Part shown: positions 8,774-16,765 of the stretch, piece after piece
How positions within the stretch are numbered: the stretch's first letter is position 1
Layout of the letters: the number at the start of each line of letters is the position of its first letter
Made by a program: the position numbers and the translations under genes
Assembly (NCBI GenBank): GCA_947345935.1
Contig: CAMZZN010000002.1
Location: forward strand, 1 to 64,000
Length of the DNA stretch: 64,000 nucleotides
Origin: an uncultured Ruminococcus sp.
GTDB taxonomy: Bacteria > Bacillota > Clostridia > Oscillospirales > Ruminococcaceae
Direction: 5' to 3'
The notes under the pieces: generated by a model
Databases searched by the model: none
What the model saw: only the letters and a program-made list of their open reading frames with translations
What the model was told of the DNA's origin: nothing

Positions 8774-8802
8774 ATTATATCATATTATTGTGTAGTTAGC
8801 AA
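8774..8802 (-). promoter_or_regulatory. hamAB promoter
   Basis: On the minus strand TTGCTA (-35) and TATAAT (-10) are separated by 17 nt, about 107 nt upstream of the hamA start. Confidence 0.65.
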
Positions 8803-8826
8803 GTAATATAGAGATACCTACAATAC

Positions 8827-8907
8827 TTATTTATATTTCTTGAGCTTCCTCATAAGCTTTATTCTTCCCCAAATAGCATCAATCCAGTAAAACAGATTTT
8901 CATTCAT
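8827..8907 (-). CDS. Possible 26-aa peptide
   Basis: An ATG at 8907 behind AGGAG opens a 26-aa product, MNENLFYWID followed by a basic tail (LMRKLKKYK). The ribosome site is good, and the amphipathic, basic composition would suit a membrane-active or leader peptide. It lies upstream of hamA on the same strand. No family is recognised and the frame is short enough to be chance. Confidence 0.3.
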   Translation of the reverse strand: MNENLFYWIDAIWGRIKLMRKLKKYK

Positions 8908-9011
8908 AGTATTTCTCCTGTTTAGTTATTGAGCAAGGATAACGGACTTCTTCATATATTAAAAGCGTAAGTATGATATATTTGCAAATTCTTGAAATAA
9001 GTATGTAATAA

Positions 9012-9041
9012 AAATAGCTCCGCAAAGTAGCGGAGCCTTAT
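9012..9041 (-). terminator. Terminator behind the serine recombinases
   Basis: GCTCCGC at 9017-9023 pairs with GCGGAGC at 9030-9036, followed on the minus strand by a T-rich run. It lies 20 nt beyond the stop of the last recombinase gene. Confidence 0.65.
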
Positions 9042-9059
9042 TGTAATATCAATAGTCGG

Positions 9060-10652
9060 TTATTTTTCAGCCTTTTCATCAATAGAAATACTCATATCTG
9101 AGCCATCCTTGAATTGAAGGTTTAGTTGATTATCAGCGTAAAGAGTTACTTTATCTACAAAAGCATACCAAAGGTCTTCGTTGAATTCTTCAATGATTTT
9201 ATTGTCTGCTTTTAATGCGTTGATATAAATAGCTATCTTTTCTCGTTGTGCTTTTATTGCGGCTATTTTGGTATTGAGTTCTGAGATTTCCTTTTCGAGA
9301 AATTGAAAGCGTGACTCGGCTTCATTGAACTTCTTAGTATATTCATCTTGGTTCTGTAGTCTGTTAGAATTTGAGTCAACCAAATCTTTGAGAGCTTTAT
9401 ACGCTTCGTCATATTCAGCTTCTTTAGATTCGAGTTTTTTCTCTAAAACCGATGTGTCGATTAAGCTATTAATACGCTTTTGTGCCTTACTTACGTATAA
9501 GTCTTTGTTTTGTAGTAGTTGATTGAATGCTTCTACAAAAACCTTTTTTAGCTGTTCATCGCGGATATTCGGAGTTTTGCATATATGTTGACCTTTATAC
9601 TTCGAATTGCAAAACCATATGCTACTTTTATATTTTGTTTTAGAGTGCCAAACCTTACGACCATAATATGCGCCGCAGTCTCCGCAGATAATTTTGTTCG
9701 AGAACGGCCCGGTATTCCTTTTGTGCTGATCTTTGCGCTTAGCGATTTCGTTCTGTACCAAATCAAATACCGCAGGACTTATAATTGCCGGGTGTGAGCC
9801 TTCGATATAATATTGCGGTAATTGTCCGGTATTCTTTCCGCGTTTCTTATTGAGCCAGTCGACGGCATATGTTTTCTGCAATAGTGCGTCACCCTTGTAT
9901 TTTTCATTGGATAGGATGCTGATAATTGTTCTGACGCGCCAGCACTTACCGTTCATAGGCGTAGGGATGCCTTCTCTGTCAAGAGCGTTGGCTATTTCGC
10001 GATATCCCATTCCCTTAAGGAACATGGAATATATTCTTCGTACAATTTTAGCCTCTTCTTCATTGATTTTAGGTTTACCGTCTTCACCGCGTTCGTATCC
10101 CAGAAATCCTCTATAAGCCATATATACTTTACCATCGGCCATACTTTTCCTTTTGCCCCAGGTAACATTTTCGCTGATAGAACGGCTTTCCTCCTGTGCT
10201 ATTGATGACATTATTGTAAGCATGAGTTCGCCTTTAGAGTCCATAGAGTATATATTTTCTTTTTCAAAATATACCTCTACTCCGTTTTCCTTTAGCTTTC
10301 GGATTGTAACTAGCGAGTCAACGGTATTTCTAGCAAAACGCGATATAGACTTCGTGAGTATGAGATCAATTTTGCCTGACAAGGCATCATCAATCATGCG
10401 CTTGAAGCCTTCACGGTGCTTTGTGTTAGTGCCGGATATGCCTTCGTCGGAATATATTCCTGCAAACTCCCATTCCGGGTTACTCCGAATATAGTTGGTA
10501 TAGAAATTAACCTGTGTTTCGTAGCTTGATTGCTGCTCGTCTTGTTCCGTAGAAACACGTGCATAGGCAGCGACACGTTTTTTACGGATAGCGCCATCGC
10601 TTTGAGTAAGAAGAATTGATGGTTTAGCTTCAATTTTTCTAATCGTTGGCAT
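9060..10652 (-). CDS. Large serine recombinase (530 aa)
   Basis: The N-terminal resolvase domain (residues 26-170) carries AAYARVSTEQ with the nucleophilic Ser34, followed by DEGISGTNTKHREGF and TKSISRFARNT. A recombinase domain follows, then a zinc ribbon (CGDC with a later paired Cys, near residue 320) and a coiled coil (about 390-460). This is the architecture of large serine integrases/transposases of Gram-positive integrative elements. The gene starts 14 bp inside the end of another serine recombinase, so the two are coupled. The likely role is excision and integration of the island. A terminator follows directly. Confidence 0.92.
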   Translation of the reverse strand: MPTIRKIEAKPSILLTQSDGAIRKKRVAAYARVSTEQDEQQSSYETQVNFYTNYIRSNPEWEFAGIYSDEGISGTNTKHREGFKRMIDDALSGKIDLILTKSISRFARNTVDSLVTIRKLKENGVEVYFEKENIYSMDSKGELMLTIMSSIAQEESRSISENVTWGKRKSMADGKVYMAYRGFLGYERGEDGKPKINEEEAKIVRRIYSMFLKGMGYREIANALDREGIPTPMNGKCWRVRTIISILSNEKYKGDALLQKTYAVDWLNKKRGKNTGQLPQYYIEGSHPAIISPAVFDLVQNEIAKRKDQHKRNTGPFSNKIICGDCGAYYGRKVWHSKTKYKSSIWFCNSKYKGQHICKTPNIRDEQLKKVFVEAFNQLLQNKDLYVSKAQKRINSLIDTSVLEKKLESKEAEYDEAYKALKDLVDSNSNRLQNQDEYTKKFNEAESRFQFLEKEISELNTKIAAIKAQREKIAIYINALKADNKIIEEFNEDLWYAFVDKVTLYADNQLNLQFKDGSDMSISIDEKAEK

Positions 10653-11964
10653 ATTTCCCCTCCTTTCGCTTTCGTCGGTTCTCTTTTGCTTTTAGGCTTG
10701 CCTTTTCTCGCATTTCCTTAGTCCATGAGCAGCTTCTGGATTTTTGTTTCCATTTGATTGATTTCTCAGTTCCGTCAGTATAATGTAATTCTACTGTTTG
10801 ATCATTGTTAATGACGATTTTTGTAAAGTAGTCAGAAATATCTACGTCATCTAAATTATCAAGCCCGAGTTCTTTCTGAATCAGCTCAGATAATATATCC
10901 TCGCGTATTTGCTTTGAATTACAGAACTTCTTGCCGATTTCGTTGAATGTTGGACATATCCATACGGAAATATTGTTCTTATTTTTTCGTCGTAGTTTTT
11001 TGCCGCATACACCGCAAATAAGCTTGCCTGAGAATGTGTAACTTCCTGTTGGAGAAAGATGTTCCTTGGTCTTTTGAGTCTTACGGCGTTTCATTTCTTC
11101 TTGAGCCTTATAAAATGTCGTTTCATCTATAATCGCTTCATGAGCATCTGTTACTTCGTACATCGGCTTTTCGCCGCGATTAATTACCGTTTTCTTAGTT
11201 ATAAAATCGCTATGATATGTTTTTTGTAGCAATAGCTTGCCAATGTATGCTTCATTTTTCAGCATTTTATAGACTTCTCCTGCCCTCCATTCACCGCCAA
11301 ATCTTGTAGGTGCATTTTCATTTACAAGAATTTTGGTTATGACCACAAGACCTAGGCCAGAATTGTATAAGTCAAAAATCTTCCTTACGACTTCGGCTTC
11401 TGGCGGATAGATTTTAAATTTTCCGTCGATAAGTCTATAACCATAATGATGACAGGTTGTCGGTATTCCTTGTTCAAAAGCTTTTCTAACGCGCCATAAT
11501 TGGTTTTCGCTTACTTGACGTGCTTCTTCCTGCGCATATGATGCTAGTAGTGTTATCATAAACTCGCCATCTGCGCTGAGGGTATGTATATTTTCTTTCT
11601 CAAAAAATACATCAACGTTAAGATTCTTGAGTTCGCGGATTGTTTTGAGCAATGTTACGGTGTTTCTTGCAAAGCGAGTGATAGACTTAGTAAGTATCAT
11701 ATCTATCTTGCTGTCACGGCAGTCTTGAATCATTCTTTGAAAATTTGGCCTGTCATCTCGTGTGCCAGAAATACCTTCATCTGCGTATATTTCTACTAAA
11801 ATCCAATCGTTATGTGCTGATATATATTCGTTGTAGTAGCTAACCTGGGCGGATAATGAATGTATCATTGAATTCTTGCCGGTAGAAACACGAGTATATG
11901 CAGCAACTTTTTTCTTAGTTATGCTTGGTATAATCCGCGCTTCTATTATTTTCATTTTTGACAT
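10639..11964 (-). CDS. Large serine recombinase (441 aa)
   Basis: Ser27 sits in AAYTRVSTGK; DEGISGTRDDRPNF and TKSITRFARNT follow, then a recombinase domain and a zinc ribbon (CGVCGKKLRRK). It is shorter than its partner, lacks most of the coiled coil and ends in a basic tail (ENRRKRKEGK). The start was placed at ATG 11964, behind AAGGAGG; an in-frame ATG 45 nt upstream has no ribosome site. Pairs or triplets of such recombinases that must act together are known from SCCmec (CcrA/CcrB) and Tn4451-like elements. The two here are clearly different proteins, not a recent duplication. Confidence 0.9.
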   Translation of the reverse strand: MSKMKIIEARIIPSITKKKVAAYTRVSTGKNSMIHSLSAQVSYYNEYISAHNDWILVEIYADEGISGTRDDRPNFQRMIQDCRDSKIDMILTKSITRFARNTVTLLKTIRELKNLNVDVFFEKENIHTLSADGEFMITLLASYAQEEARQVSENQLWRVRKAFEQGIPTTCHHYGYRLIDGKFKIYPPEAEVVRKIFDLYNSGLGLVVITKILVNENAPTRFGGEWRAGEVYKMLKNEAYIGKLLLQKTYHSDFITKKTVINRGEKPMYEVTDAHEAIIDETTFYKAQEEMKRRKTQKTKEHLSPTGSYTFSGKLICGVCGKKLRRKNKNNISVWICPTFNEIGKKFCNSKQIREDILSELIQKELGLDNLDDVDISDYFTKIVINNDQTVELHYTDGTEKSIKWKQKSRSCSWTKEMREKASLKAKENRRKRKEGKYAND

Positions 11965-12017
11965 TCCGTATCCTCCTTGTAGTGTGGCGGTCTCCAAAGA
12001 AACCGCCACTAATGTAC

Positions 12018-12251
12018 TTATTTGCCTATAATGCGAATACTATCTACGCCATAAGCAACGCCGAGACCTGAGCCATTGTCTCAGGCAACAAATATTGTTC
12101 CCATATCGTCAATGACCTTTACTGTACCTTTGAGGCCAGGTTTTAACTTAGTGTAAGGATCGTCCATATGCACAAGCTCAACTCTGGTTCCTGCAGGATA
12201 CACCTTTTTTAAGTGCTCAAGCTCGCGTTCACTTATTTCTCTGTCTCTCAT
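12018..12251 (-). pseudogene. DUF4314 protein with in-frame TGA
   Basis: From ATG 12251 (behind AGGAGGTGAG) the frame reads MRDREISERELEHL, then YPAGTRVELVHMDDPYTKL and KGTVKVIDDMGTIFVA, a clear DUF4314 match. TGA at 12081-12083 stops it exactly where the family has Trp (the usual continuation is W-DNGS). Beyond the TGA the same frame continues DNGSGLGVAYGVDSI to a TAA at 12018-12020. One G-to-A change (TGG to TGA) therefore explains the break. The rest is well preserved, so the mutation is recent, or the stop is read through. Function of the family is unknown; it is common on conjugative elements next to amidoligases. Confidence 0.75.
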
Positions 12252-12325
12252 AGATCTCACCTCCTTTATCGTCGTCATCACATCTATCACTCTCTTCAGA
12301 GAAAAAAGCAAGACTTTTTATGAAA

Positions 12326-12772
12326 TTACTTGCAGTTTTTAGATATAGCTTCGTAAAGCATCTGCGGATCAAGTCCACAAGTTTTATAGCCTTCCGCTAT
12401 TGTTCGTACATAGTACGGCGATGGGTGGTTATATGAAAATGTGGGATTTTCATTCATGATATAAACCATGCCGCTATACTGCTTGTCATTTACCTCCACA
12501 TCGATAGTCTCTTTGCGATACAGATGAGGATAGCCCTCATAAATATCCAGAGATTTCTCGTCGTTTGGGCATATCTTCCATACAAGTACCGGAACGCTGC
12601 CACCTTTTTCTTTTTCAATTGTCGCAACCGCAGAATCATATCTGCCGTAAAAACGCAGACGATAATCCTTTATTTCGCCAACCGCAACAGCAACAGCCGT
12701 TCTGCAGCGTCTTTTCATCTGAGCTACGTTCATATTGGAACCGTAGGCAATATAGAGCTTTTCGCGTTTCAT
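12326..12772 (-). CDS. Gamma-glutamylcyclotransferase-like (AIG2/GGCT fold) protein
   Basis: The protein opens with LYIAYGSNMNVAQMKRRC, the signature nucleotide-free loop of the GGCT fold, and contains LDIYEGYPHLYRKE with the likely catalytic glutamate in YEGYP. At 148 aa it is a complete single domain. Enzymes of this fold release gamma-glutamyl amines as 5-oxoproline. Its operon partner is an amidoligase, a pairing noted in comparative studies of ATP-dependent amide-forming enzymes, where the two are thought to attach and remove peptide or gamma-glutamyl groups. The substrate here is unknown. GGAGGTGATGCT precedes the ATG. Confidence 0.82.
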   Translation of the reverse strand: MKREKLYIAYGSNMNVAQMKRRCRTAVAVAVGEIKDYRLRFYGRYDSAVATIEKEKGGSVPVLVWKICPNDEKSLDIYEGYPHLYRKETIDVEVNDKQYSGMVYIMNENPTFSYNHPSPYYVRTIAEGYKTCGLDPQMLYEAISKNCK

Positions 12773-12786
12773 AGCATCACCTCCGA

Positions 12787-13014
12787 TTAATCGTCATCTA
12801 CATCATCGACGGATACAATATTTACATATTCGCCAATAATGCATAGTGCTTCATCGTAACTACCAGATGAGAAGACGCGGCTCTGCATTTCTTTTGCCTG
12901 TTCATTTTGGCCATTTCTTCTGAGCGTTCTGGACGCTATGCCTACAAGATTAAAGATGTTGCCGTCTGCGCCGATAAGTGGACAGTTTGGCTTTTTACGA
13001 GCATTATTATCCAT
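12787..13014 (-). CDS. Conserved element protein of unknown function (75 aa)
   Basis: The start is ATG 13014 behind AAGGAGG, which overlaps the end of the YubB-like gene by 8 bp; a longer frame upstream has no ribosome site. The product begins MDNNARKKPNCPLIGADGN, has a small helical core (FNLVGIASRTLRRNG, EQAKEMQSRV) and ends in an acidic tail (VDDVDDD). Small proteins of this kind recur in amidoligase operons on Firmicutes elements, but I cannot name a function. It could bind a partner through the acidic tail. Confidence 0.6.
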   Translation of the reverse strand: MDNNARKKPNCPLIGADGNIFNLVGIASRTLRRNGQNEQAKEMQSRVFSSGSYDEALCIIGEYVNIVSVDDVDDD

Positions 13015-13528
13015 TACGCAGTTCCTCCTTATCGATGTTGAAAATATCACTAACAAAATCCAATATATCTTCGGTATATTCGGGATAGTATTCATCATAC
13101 TGCTCGCCGCCGCGATATATTATTCTGCCACAGTCCGCACCGTAGTCCTCATTTGTCCACTCGTGGGTAATTTCTAAATCCGGATACATAGCAGACAGTT
13201 TGCGTATAACTATGTGTGGAGCTGCCCAAGCAGAGAGAAATCTAATAGTGCCAAATGTATATGAGCCGTAATCGGTTCCGTCATATCCATAGGCATTCCA
13301 TTTTGTTCCCCAGTTGTTAACGCTCCAGTCATACCAATTGTTCTTACCGTATTTACGGCGTTCAATAATGCCGAGATCTCCGCGATAGATATTATCCGGC
13401 ATAGGAACTACCTTATTAAAATCGATAGTACCTAAACCATATTTATCGTTTTTGACGGCCTCATGCATTTTTGCAACAATGTCCTTGTCGCCAACAATGG
13501 TAAGAACGTTCGTTACATGATTAGGCAT
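13007..13528 (-). CDS. YubB ferredoxin-like domain protein (DUF1281-type, 173 aa)
   Basis: The start is ATG 13528 behind GAAGGAGG. The protein begins MPNHVTNVLTIVG and contains IDFNKVVPMPDNI, the NNWGTKWNAYGYDG block and a C-terminal TFGTIRFLSAWAAPH segment, which together match the YubB/DUF1281 ferredoxin-like family found on plasmids and integrative elements. No iron-binding cysteines are present; the name refers only to the fold. It overlaps the genes on either side (7-8 bp) and so belongs to the amidoligase operon. Function is unknown. Confidence 0.75.
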   Translation of the reverse strand: MPNHVTNVLTIVGDKDIVAKMHEAVKNDKYGLGTIDFNKVVPMPDNIYRGDLGIIERRKYGKNNWYDWSVNNWGTKWNAYGYDGTDYGSYTFGTIRFLSAWAAPHIVIRKLSAMYPDLEITHEWTNEDYGADCGRIIYRGGEQYDEYYPEYTEDILDFVSDIFNIDKEELRNG

Positions 13529-14471
13529 CTTCTGTTCCTCCTTCGTTTTTAGGTCTGTGACTTCTGCAGTTTTCCTTTGATCCATAACGCCATGCTGCGT
13601 TACCGCTAAGATGCTCGTAGAGATGAGCGCGACAGCTCTTGAATTCTTCGCCTATAAAGCCGATTCTGTTGAGATAAACTCGCATAGCGAATTTTTCATT
13701 CTCCTCCTGAACCTTCTTGTATCTTGCACATTTCTGAGACAGTGCCTGATGATCAAGAGCTAAGGCAAATACTATATAAGCACGTACTTTACCGGCATGA
13801 AGGTCGCTGTTAAAGCCTCTAAGCTCAACAGTATGGTTACCATTGAAGAAGCTATGGAGATTGAGAAAATGGTATCTGCTATCGTGATAGTGATGCCATC
13901 TGCTTTCCGAGTAACCGGAATACCAGATATCCTCTATCTCTGCCATAGTTTTGGGCTTCTTCTGATTAATCTGCTCGACCAAGTATTCGTCCATTTTCTT
14001 GCAGTATCTCGCTCTACCCGGCTTTATTTGCAATGCCTTATAGAACAAATCATTTCGGCTTGCAACTAAATTGATAAAGTTTACGATACTGCGAGGAGTG
14101 TGCGGCGCACCATCCAGGTGAATATGTATGCCGCAAGTGCTGTTAGTAAAACCGCCAGCCTTTCTGAGAAGTCTTACCATATTTTGAAGAGTGTCAATAT
14201 CTTCGCGATATGTAAGAATAGGCGTTACGAGTTCAACTGCGTGCAGAGAAGAAGCAGAACTTCTTCGACCGTTCGACAAGTGCATACATTCAATACTCGA
14301 ATCGCTCATGACTTTCCATTTACGTCCGTCGGCAGCTTTGATCTGATAAGTATCATAGCCGTCGCTCAGATGCTCGGTTGTGCCATTTACGACTTTTGCA
14401 ACTATTGTCGAGGCCCTGTTGCGCGTTATGCCCGTAAATTCAATTTCTACGCCAAATTTGTTTGACAACAT
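13521..14471 (-). CDS. Putative amidoligase (316 aa)
   Basis: The start was placed at ATG 14471, 8 nt after GGAGG. The N-terminus has FGVEIEFTGITR, the conserved EIE block at the active site of the amidoligase (glutamine-synthetase-like COOH-NH2 ligase) family. TCGIHIHLDGAPHTPRS and the C-terminal RYHFLNLHSF, VELRGFNSDLHAGK blocks follow in the expected order. Such enzymes use ATP to join a carboxyl group to an amine and are predicted to modify peptides or small molecules. The pairing with a GGCT-like protein four genes on supports a reversible modification. Length is normal and all blocks are present, unlike the fragment at 3677-3970. Confidence 0.82.
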   Translation of the reverse strand: MLSNKFGVEIEFTGITRNRASTIVAKVVNGTTEHLSDGYDTYQIKAADGRKWKVMSDSSIECMHLSNGRRSSASSLHAVELVTPILTYREDIDTLQNMVRLLRKAGGFTNSTCGIHIHLDGAPHTPRSIVNFINLVASRNDLFYKALQIKPGRARYCKKMDEYLVEQINQKKPKTMAEIEDIWYSGYSESRWHHYHDSRYHFLNLHSFFNGNHTVELRGFNSDLHAGKVRAYIVFALALDHQALSQKCARYKKVQEENEKFAMRVYLNRIGFIGEEFKSCRAHLYEHLSGNAAWRYGSKENCRSHRPKNEGGTEDA

Positions 14472-14599
14472 TTCTCTCGCCTCCATTCGAGATGTGTGAA
14501 CGTGCGTCTTTTCTACTCGAAAAAGAGACCTGCGACGCACGCAGATATCTCACTGCGCACGTCGTCTGACCTATGTTCGACTATTGATTTTAATGTGCA

Positions 14600-14614
14600 T
14601 CGGATTTAATCCGA
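14600..14614. promoter_or_regulatory. 15-bp palindrome upstream of the amidoligase operon
   Basis: TCGGATT and AATCCGA flank a central T. It lies in the 160-nt gap between the amidoligase and the next gene upstream. An operator is possible; no clear promoter was seen next to it. Confidence 0.3.
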
Positions 14615-14631
14615 CATAGTTTTGAAAGCCA

Positions 14632-14847
14632 CTAATCCTCCTTTCGCTGGCTTTCTGTAGGTTTATTGCGCGATACTGTTTCTTCAGCTTCGCACAAGGA
14701 GCCGATTAACGGCCTATATTCCTCAATCAGCATTTTGCAGACCTCGGTATATTGTTCCTGTGTAATCAGCTCCATAATGAGAAGCTGTTTCGCGAGTGCT
14801 TTTTCAATCGCGTACCCAAGTTCATGATCATATTCGTTATTCTTCAT
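14632..14847 (-). CDS. Small element protein (71 aa)
   Basis: The product begins MKNNEYDHELGYAIEKAL and is mostly helical and acidic, with the segment AKQLLIMELITQEQYTEV resembling the short helical proteins encoded beside recombinases on Firmicutes elements (SHOCT-like or excisionase-adjacent). It overlaps the upstream zinc-finger gene by 11 bp, with AAGGAAAA before the ATG. No catalytic residues are visible. Its function is not known. Confidence 0.5.
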   Translation of the reverse strand: MKNNEYDHELGYAIEKALAKQLLIMELITQEQYTEVCKMLIEEYRPLIGSLCEAEETVSRNKPTESQRKED

Positions 14848-15196
14848 TTTTCCTTACCGTTTCGCAGTAGCACTTTCTACTGCAATATCTTTTATTAGGG
14901 TTACCTTTGCTTACGAAGGATTGTCCGCAGTTTTCGCATACGAGTTCGTATTCCTGTTCCTTTTTTCTTCTGTTCCAGTAGGAGATGCGGCAATGATAAG
15001 AGCAAAAACCTCTTTTCATACCGCGATTATTCTTTTTAAATTCCTTTCCACAGTAGAGGCAATAGTTTTTACCATTTGCCTTGCTGCGATTGCGTCTGCG
15101 TCTTGATTTAATAGTGTTTATGGATATACCAAGCGAATCTGATATTTCTCTGTCTGTTGCTCCTTTTAAAATAAGGAGATCTACTTCGTTTCTCAT
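14837..15196 (-). CDS. HTH and zinc-finger DNA-binding protein (119 aa)
   Basis: Residues 1-40 hold a helix-turn-helix (GATDREISDSLGISINTIKS), followed by a basic patch (RRRRNRSK). Two C4 zinc-binding modules follow: CLYCGKEF with CSYHC, and CENCGQSF with CSRKC. This looks like a small regulator or a DNA-modification accessory protein. It begins behind GAAAGGAAAA and overlaps the next gene, so it is in the same transcript as the small genes around it. It may be the regulator of this part of the island. Confidence 0.65.
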   Translation of the reverse strand: MRNEVDLLILKGATDREISDSLGISINTIKSRRRRNRSKANGKNYCLYCGKEFKKNNRGMKRGFCSYHCRISYWNRRKKEQEYELVCENCGQSFVSKGNPNKRYCSRKCYCETVRKNEE

Positions 15197-15252
15197 AAAT
15201 TTTCCTTTCTACCCGAAGGCCTGGGGCATACAAGCCTATAACAAACGCATTG

Positions 15253-15495
15253 CTATTTAGGCTGTTCGCCGCTTTGTTCCTGCCTTTTCTCCTCAAAACT
15301 TCTTGCGTTATTGCAGAATTTGACTAGTTGTTCAGCTTCTACTGCGACAGGTGCTAGCAGTTCGCTTATGTTTTCACCGATATCATCGAGAGCGGATAAT
15401 ACTTGTTTCATGTTCGCGCAGTCTTCTCTGAGCAAATCGAGAGTTTCGTTATATTCGTCGTATAGCTCGAGCATGAAGATTTCTTCGCTAGTCAT
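15253..15495 (-). CDS. Small coiled-coil protein (80 aa)
   Basis: ATG 15495 or the GTG four codons upstream (15507) could be the start; both overlap the upstream gene. The product (MTSEEIFMLELYDEYNETL and on) is acidic and almost entirely helical, with a heptad-like pattern around SALDDIGENISELLAPVAVE. No family is recognised. It may be an accessory or adaptor in the replication/transfer gene cluster that follows. Confidence 0.45.
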   Translation of the reverse strand: MTSEEIFMLELYDEYNETLDLLREDCANMKQVLSALDDIGENISELLAPVAVEAEQLVKFCNNARSFEEKRQEQSGEQPK

Positions 15496-15706
15496 CTGAT
15501 TCGTCACCGTTTAGGATGAAGTTGATATAAGCAAGCCTTTTCTCTTCAATAAGCAATACGAGTTCATAAAATTCTTCACGATTGGCGATTTCCTGAACTT
15601 TGCGAGTGTCAAACATATTAGTCTCTCCGGAATCGCGTATAGCGATAATTTGTTTCTTTATCTTGTCTGTGATAAGCTTTTTATTATTCGTATTCTTCTT
15701 TTCCAT
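15488..15706 (-). CDS. Small element protein (72 aa)
   Basis: The product begins MEKKNTNNKKLITDKIKK and contains IRDSGETNMFDTRKVQEIAN, a pattern seen in the small DUF5049-like proteins of Firmicutes phages and elements. An acidic tail ends it. AAAGGATCTT precedes the ATG, and the end overlaps the next gene. The family match is from memory and is only tentative; the function is unknown. Confidence 0.5.
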   Translation of the reverse strand: MEKKNTNNKKLITDKIKKQIIAIRDSGETNMFDTRKVQEIANREEFYELVLLIEEKRLAYINFILNGDESDD

Positions 15707-15805
15707 AAGATCCTTTCGGATTAAAGTTTGTATGAAGCGTCAAAAAGCCTATACCGCACTTGCGGCCTGCTATGGCTTGTATGCGCCAAGCCTTCGGGAT
15801 TTTGT

Positions 15806-16765
15806 TTAGTAAAGCGTACCTGGATCGCAGCCATTTACGATAATATCGTCAAGCTCGTCCATTGTTATTACGCGAAATAGTTTTGTTTGGTTTCTAAACT
15901 CGTTTTTAATCTTAGCCTCAAGCTTTTCCTTTCGCTTGATGTCGGGAACTATCCAGAGAGTTATTGGAAATATATTATTTGCCTTTTGCTCTCTGGAAGT
16001 CCTGTAATAGTAGTGATATCTTTGGCATTTATATATGACCGTTGCAGGAGATTCTGTGCTTAAATCCACTTCTATAAACCATCTGTCCTCGTACTCGCCG
16101 GACTGCGTAGCAATAAACAAATCAGGGTTTAGTGATATTCTTTTGCCTGAGTATATGTACTGCCGCCAGCACTCAGGTTCGAATTGGACTTCGGTTATAG
16201 ATAGGTCTTTAGTATTACGGCAAAGCTCCACGATGCGAACATAGCATTCTGCGACAGATAATGTGTGTCTCATAAATGCGTATGACGGTTCGATGAATCT
16301 CCTGCGCGGTTCGTCGAAGGCATCTTTAAGATTTATAAACCTCATTCCACCTTCAGTTAAATGCCATACATAGGAAGCAGATCCTGCTCTTACGCCTCCT
16401 ATTTTTCTTTCAAAGGAGCTTACGAGACCTGTGGCTCTGAGCCGCCTCATTGTTCTGGTCGTAGCAGCCCTAGCTGCCTTGATGGATTTTGAGTCGTAGA
16501 AGTGAAGTCTCTGAATTTGCCCCGTCATGAGATAACGACACCTGGAAAGCGAATCCAGAATCTCTTTGTCCTTAAGGCTAAGCGAGTCGTGCAATTGTTC
16601 CAGTCTTGACTGGCTGAGTCGTATTGCCATATACCTCGCCTCACTTGGTTTAAGTACCGTTGAAATACGGTAGTAGTCGTTTCCCTTATTGAATAGTTTT
16701 GCCAGTTTTCCGGCACTTGCGATAGTTTTGTATCGGTCGCGACGGTTCGGTCGATAAATCCTCAT
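15806..16765 (-). CDS. Replication-relaxation family protein (319 aa)
   Basis: A winged-helix region (SLKDKEILDSLSRCRYLMTGQIQRLHF) is followed by the conserved AARAATTRTMRRLRATGLV and VWHLTEGGMRFINL blocks and a C-terminal domain with WFIEVDLSTES. This matches the replication-relaxation family, thought to take part in rolling-circle replication or transfer initiation of integrative elements in Gram-positive bacteria. Its start overlaps the TraG-type ATPase stop by 4 bp (ATGA), so the two are coupled. It is the best candidate in the island for a mobilization or replication initiator. Confidence 0.75.
   Translation of the reverse strand: MRIYRPNRRDRYKTIASAGKLAKLFNKGNDYYRISTVLKPSEARYMAIRLSQSRLEQLHDSLSLKDKEILDSLSRCRYLMTGQIQRLHFYDSKSIKAARAATTRTMRRLRATGLVSSFERKIGGVRAGSASYVWHLTEGGMRFINLKDAFDEPRRRFIEPSYAFMRHTLSVAECYVRIVELCRNTKDLSITEVQFEPECWRQYIYSGKRISLNPDLFIATQSGEYEDRWFIEVDLSTESPATVIYKCQRYHYYYRTSREQKANNIFPITLWIVPDIKRKEKLEAKIKNEFRNQTKLFRVITMDELDDIIVNGCDPGTLY

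Noticed and set aside
12081-12083. Selenocysteine at the TGA of DUF4314
   Set aside because: The family has Trp, not Cys, at this position, and no SECIS-like stem was seen behind it.
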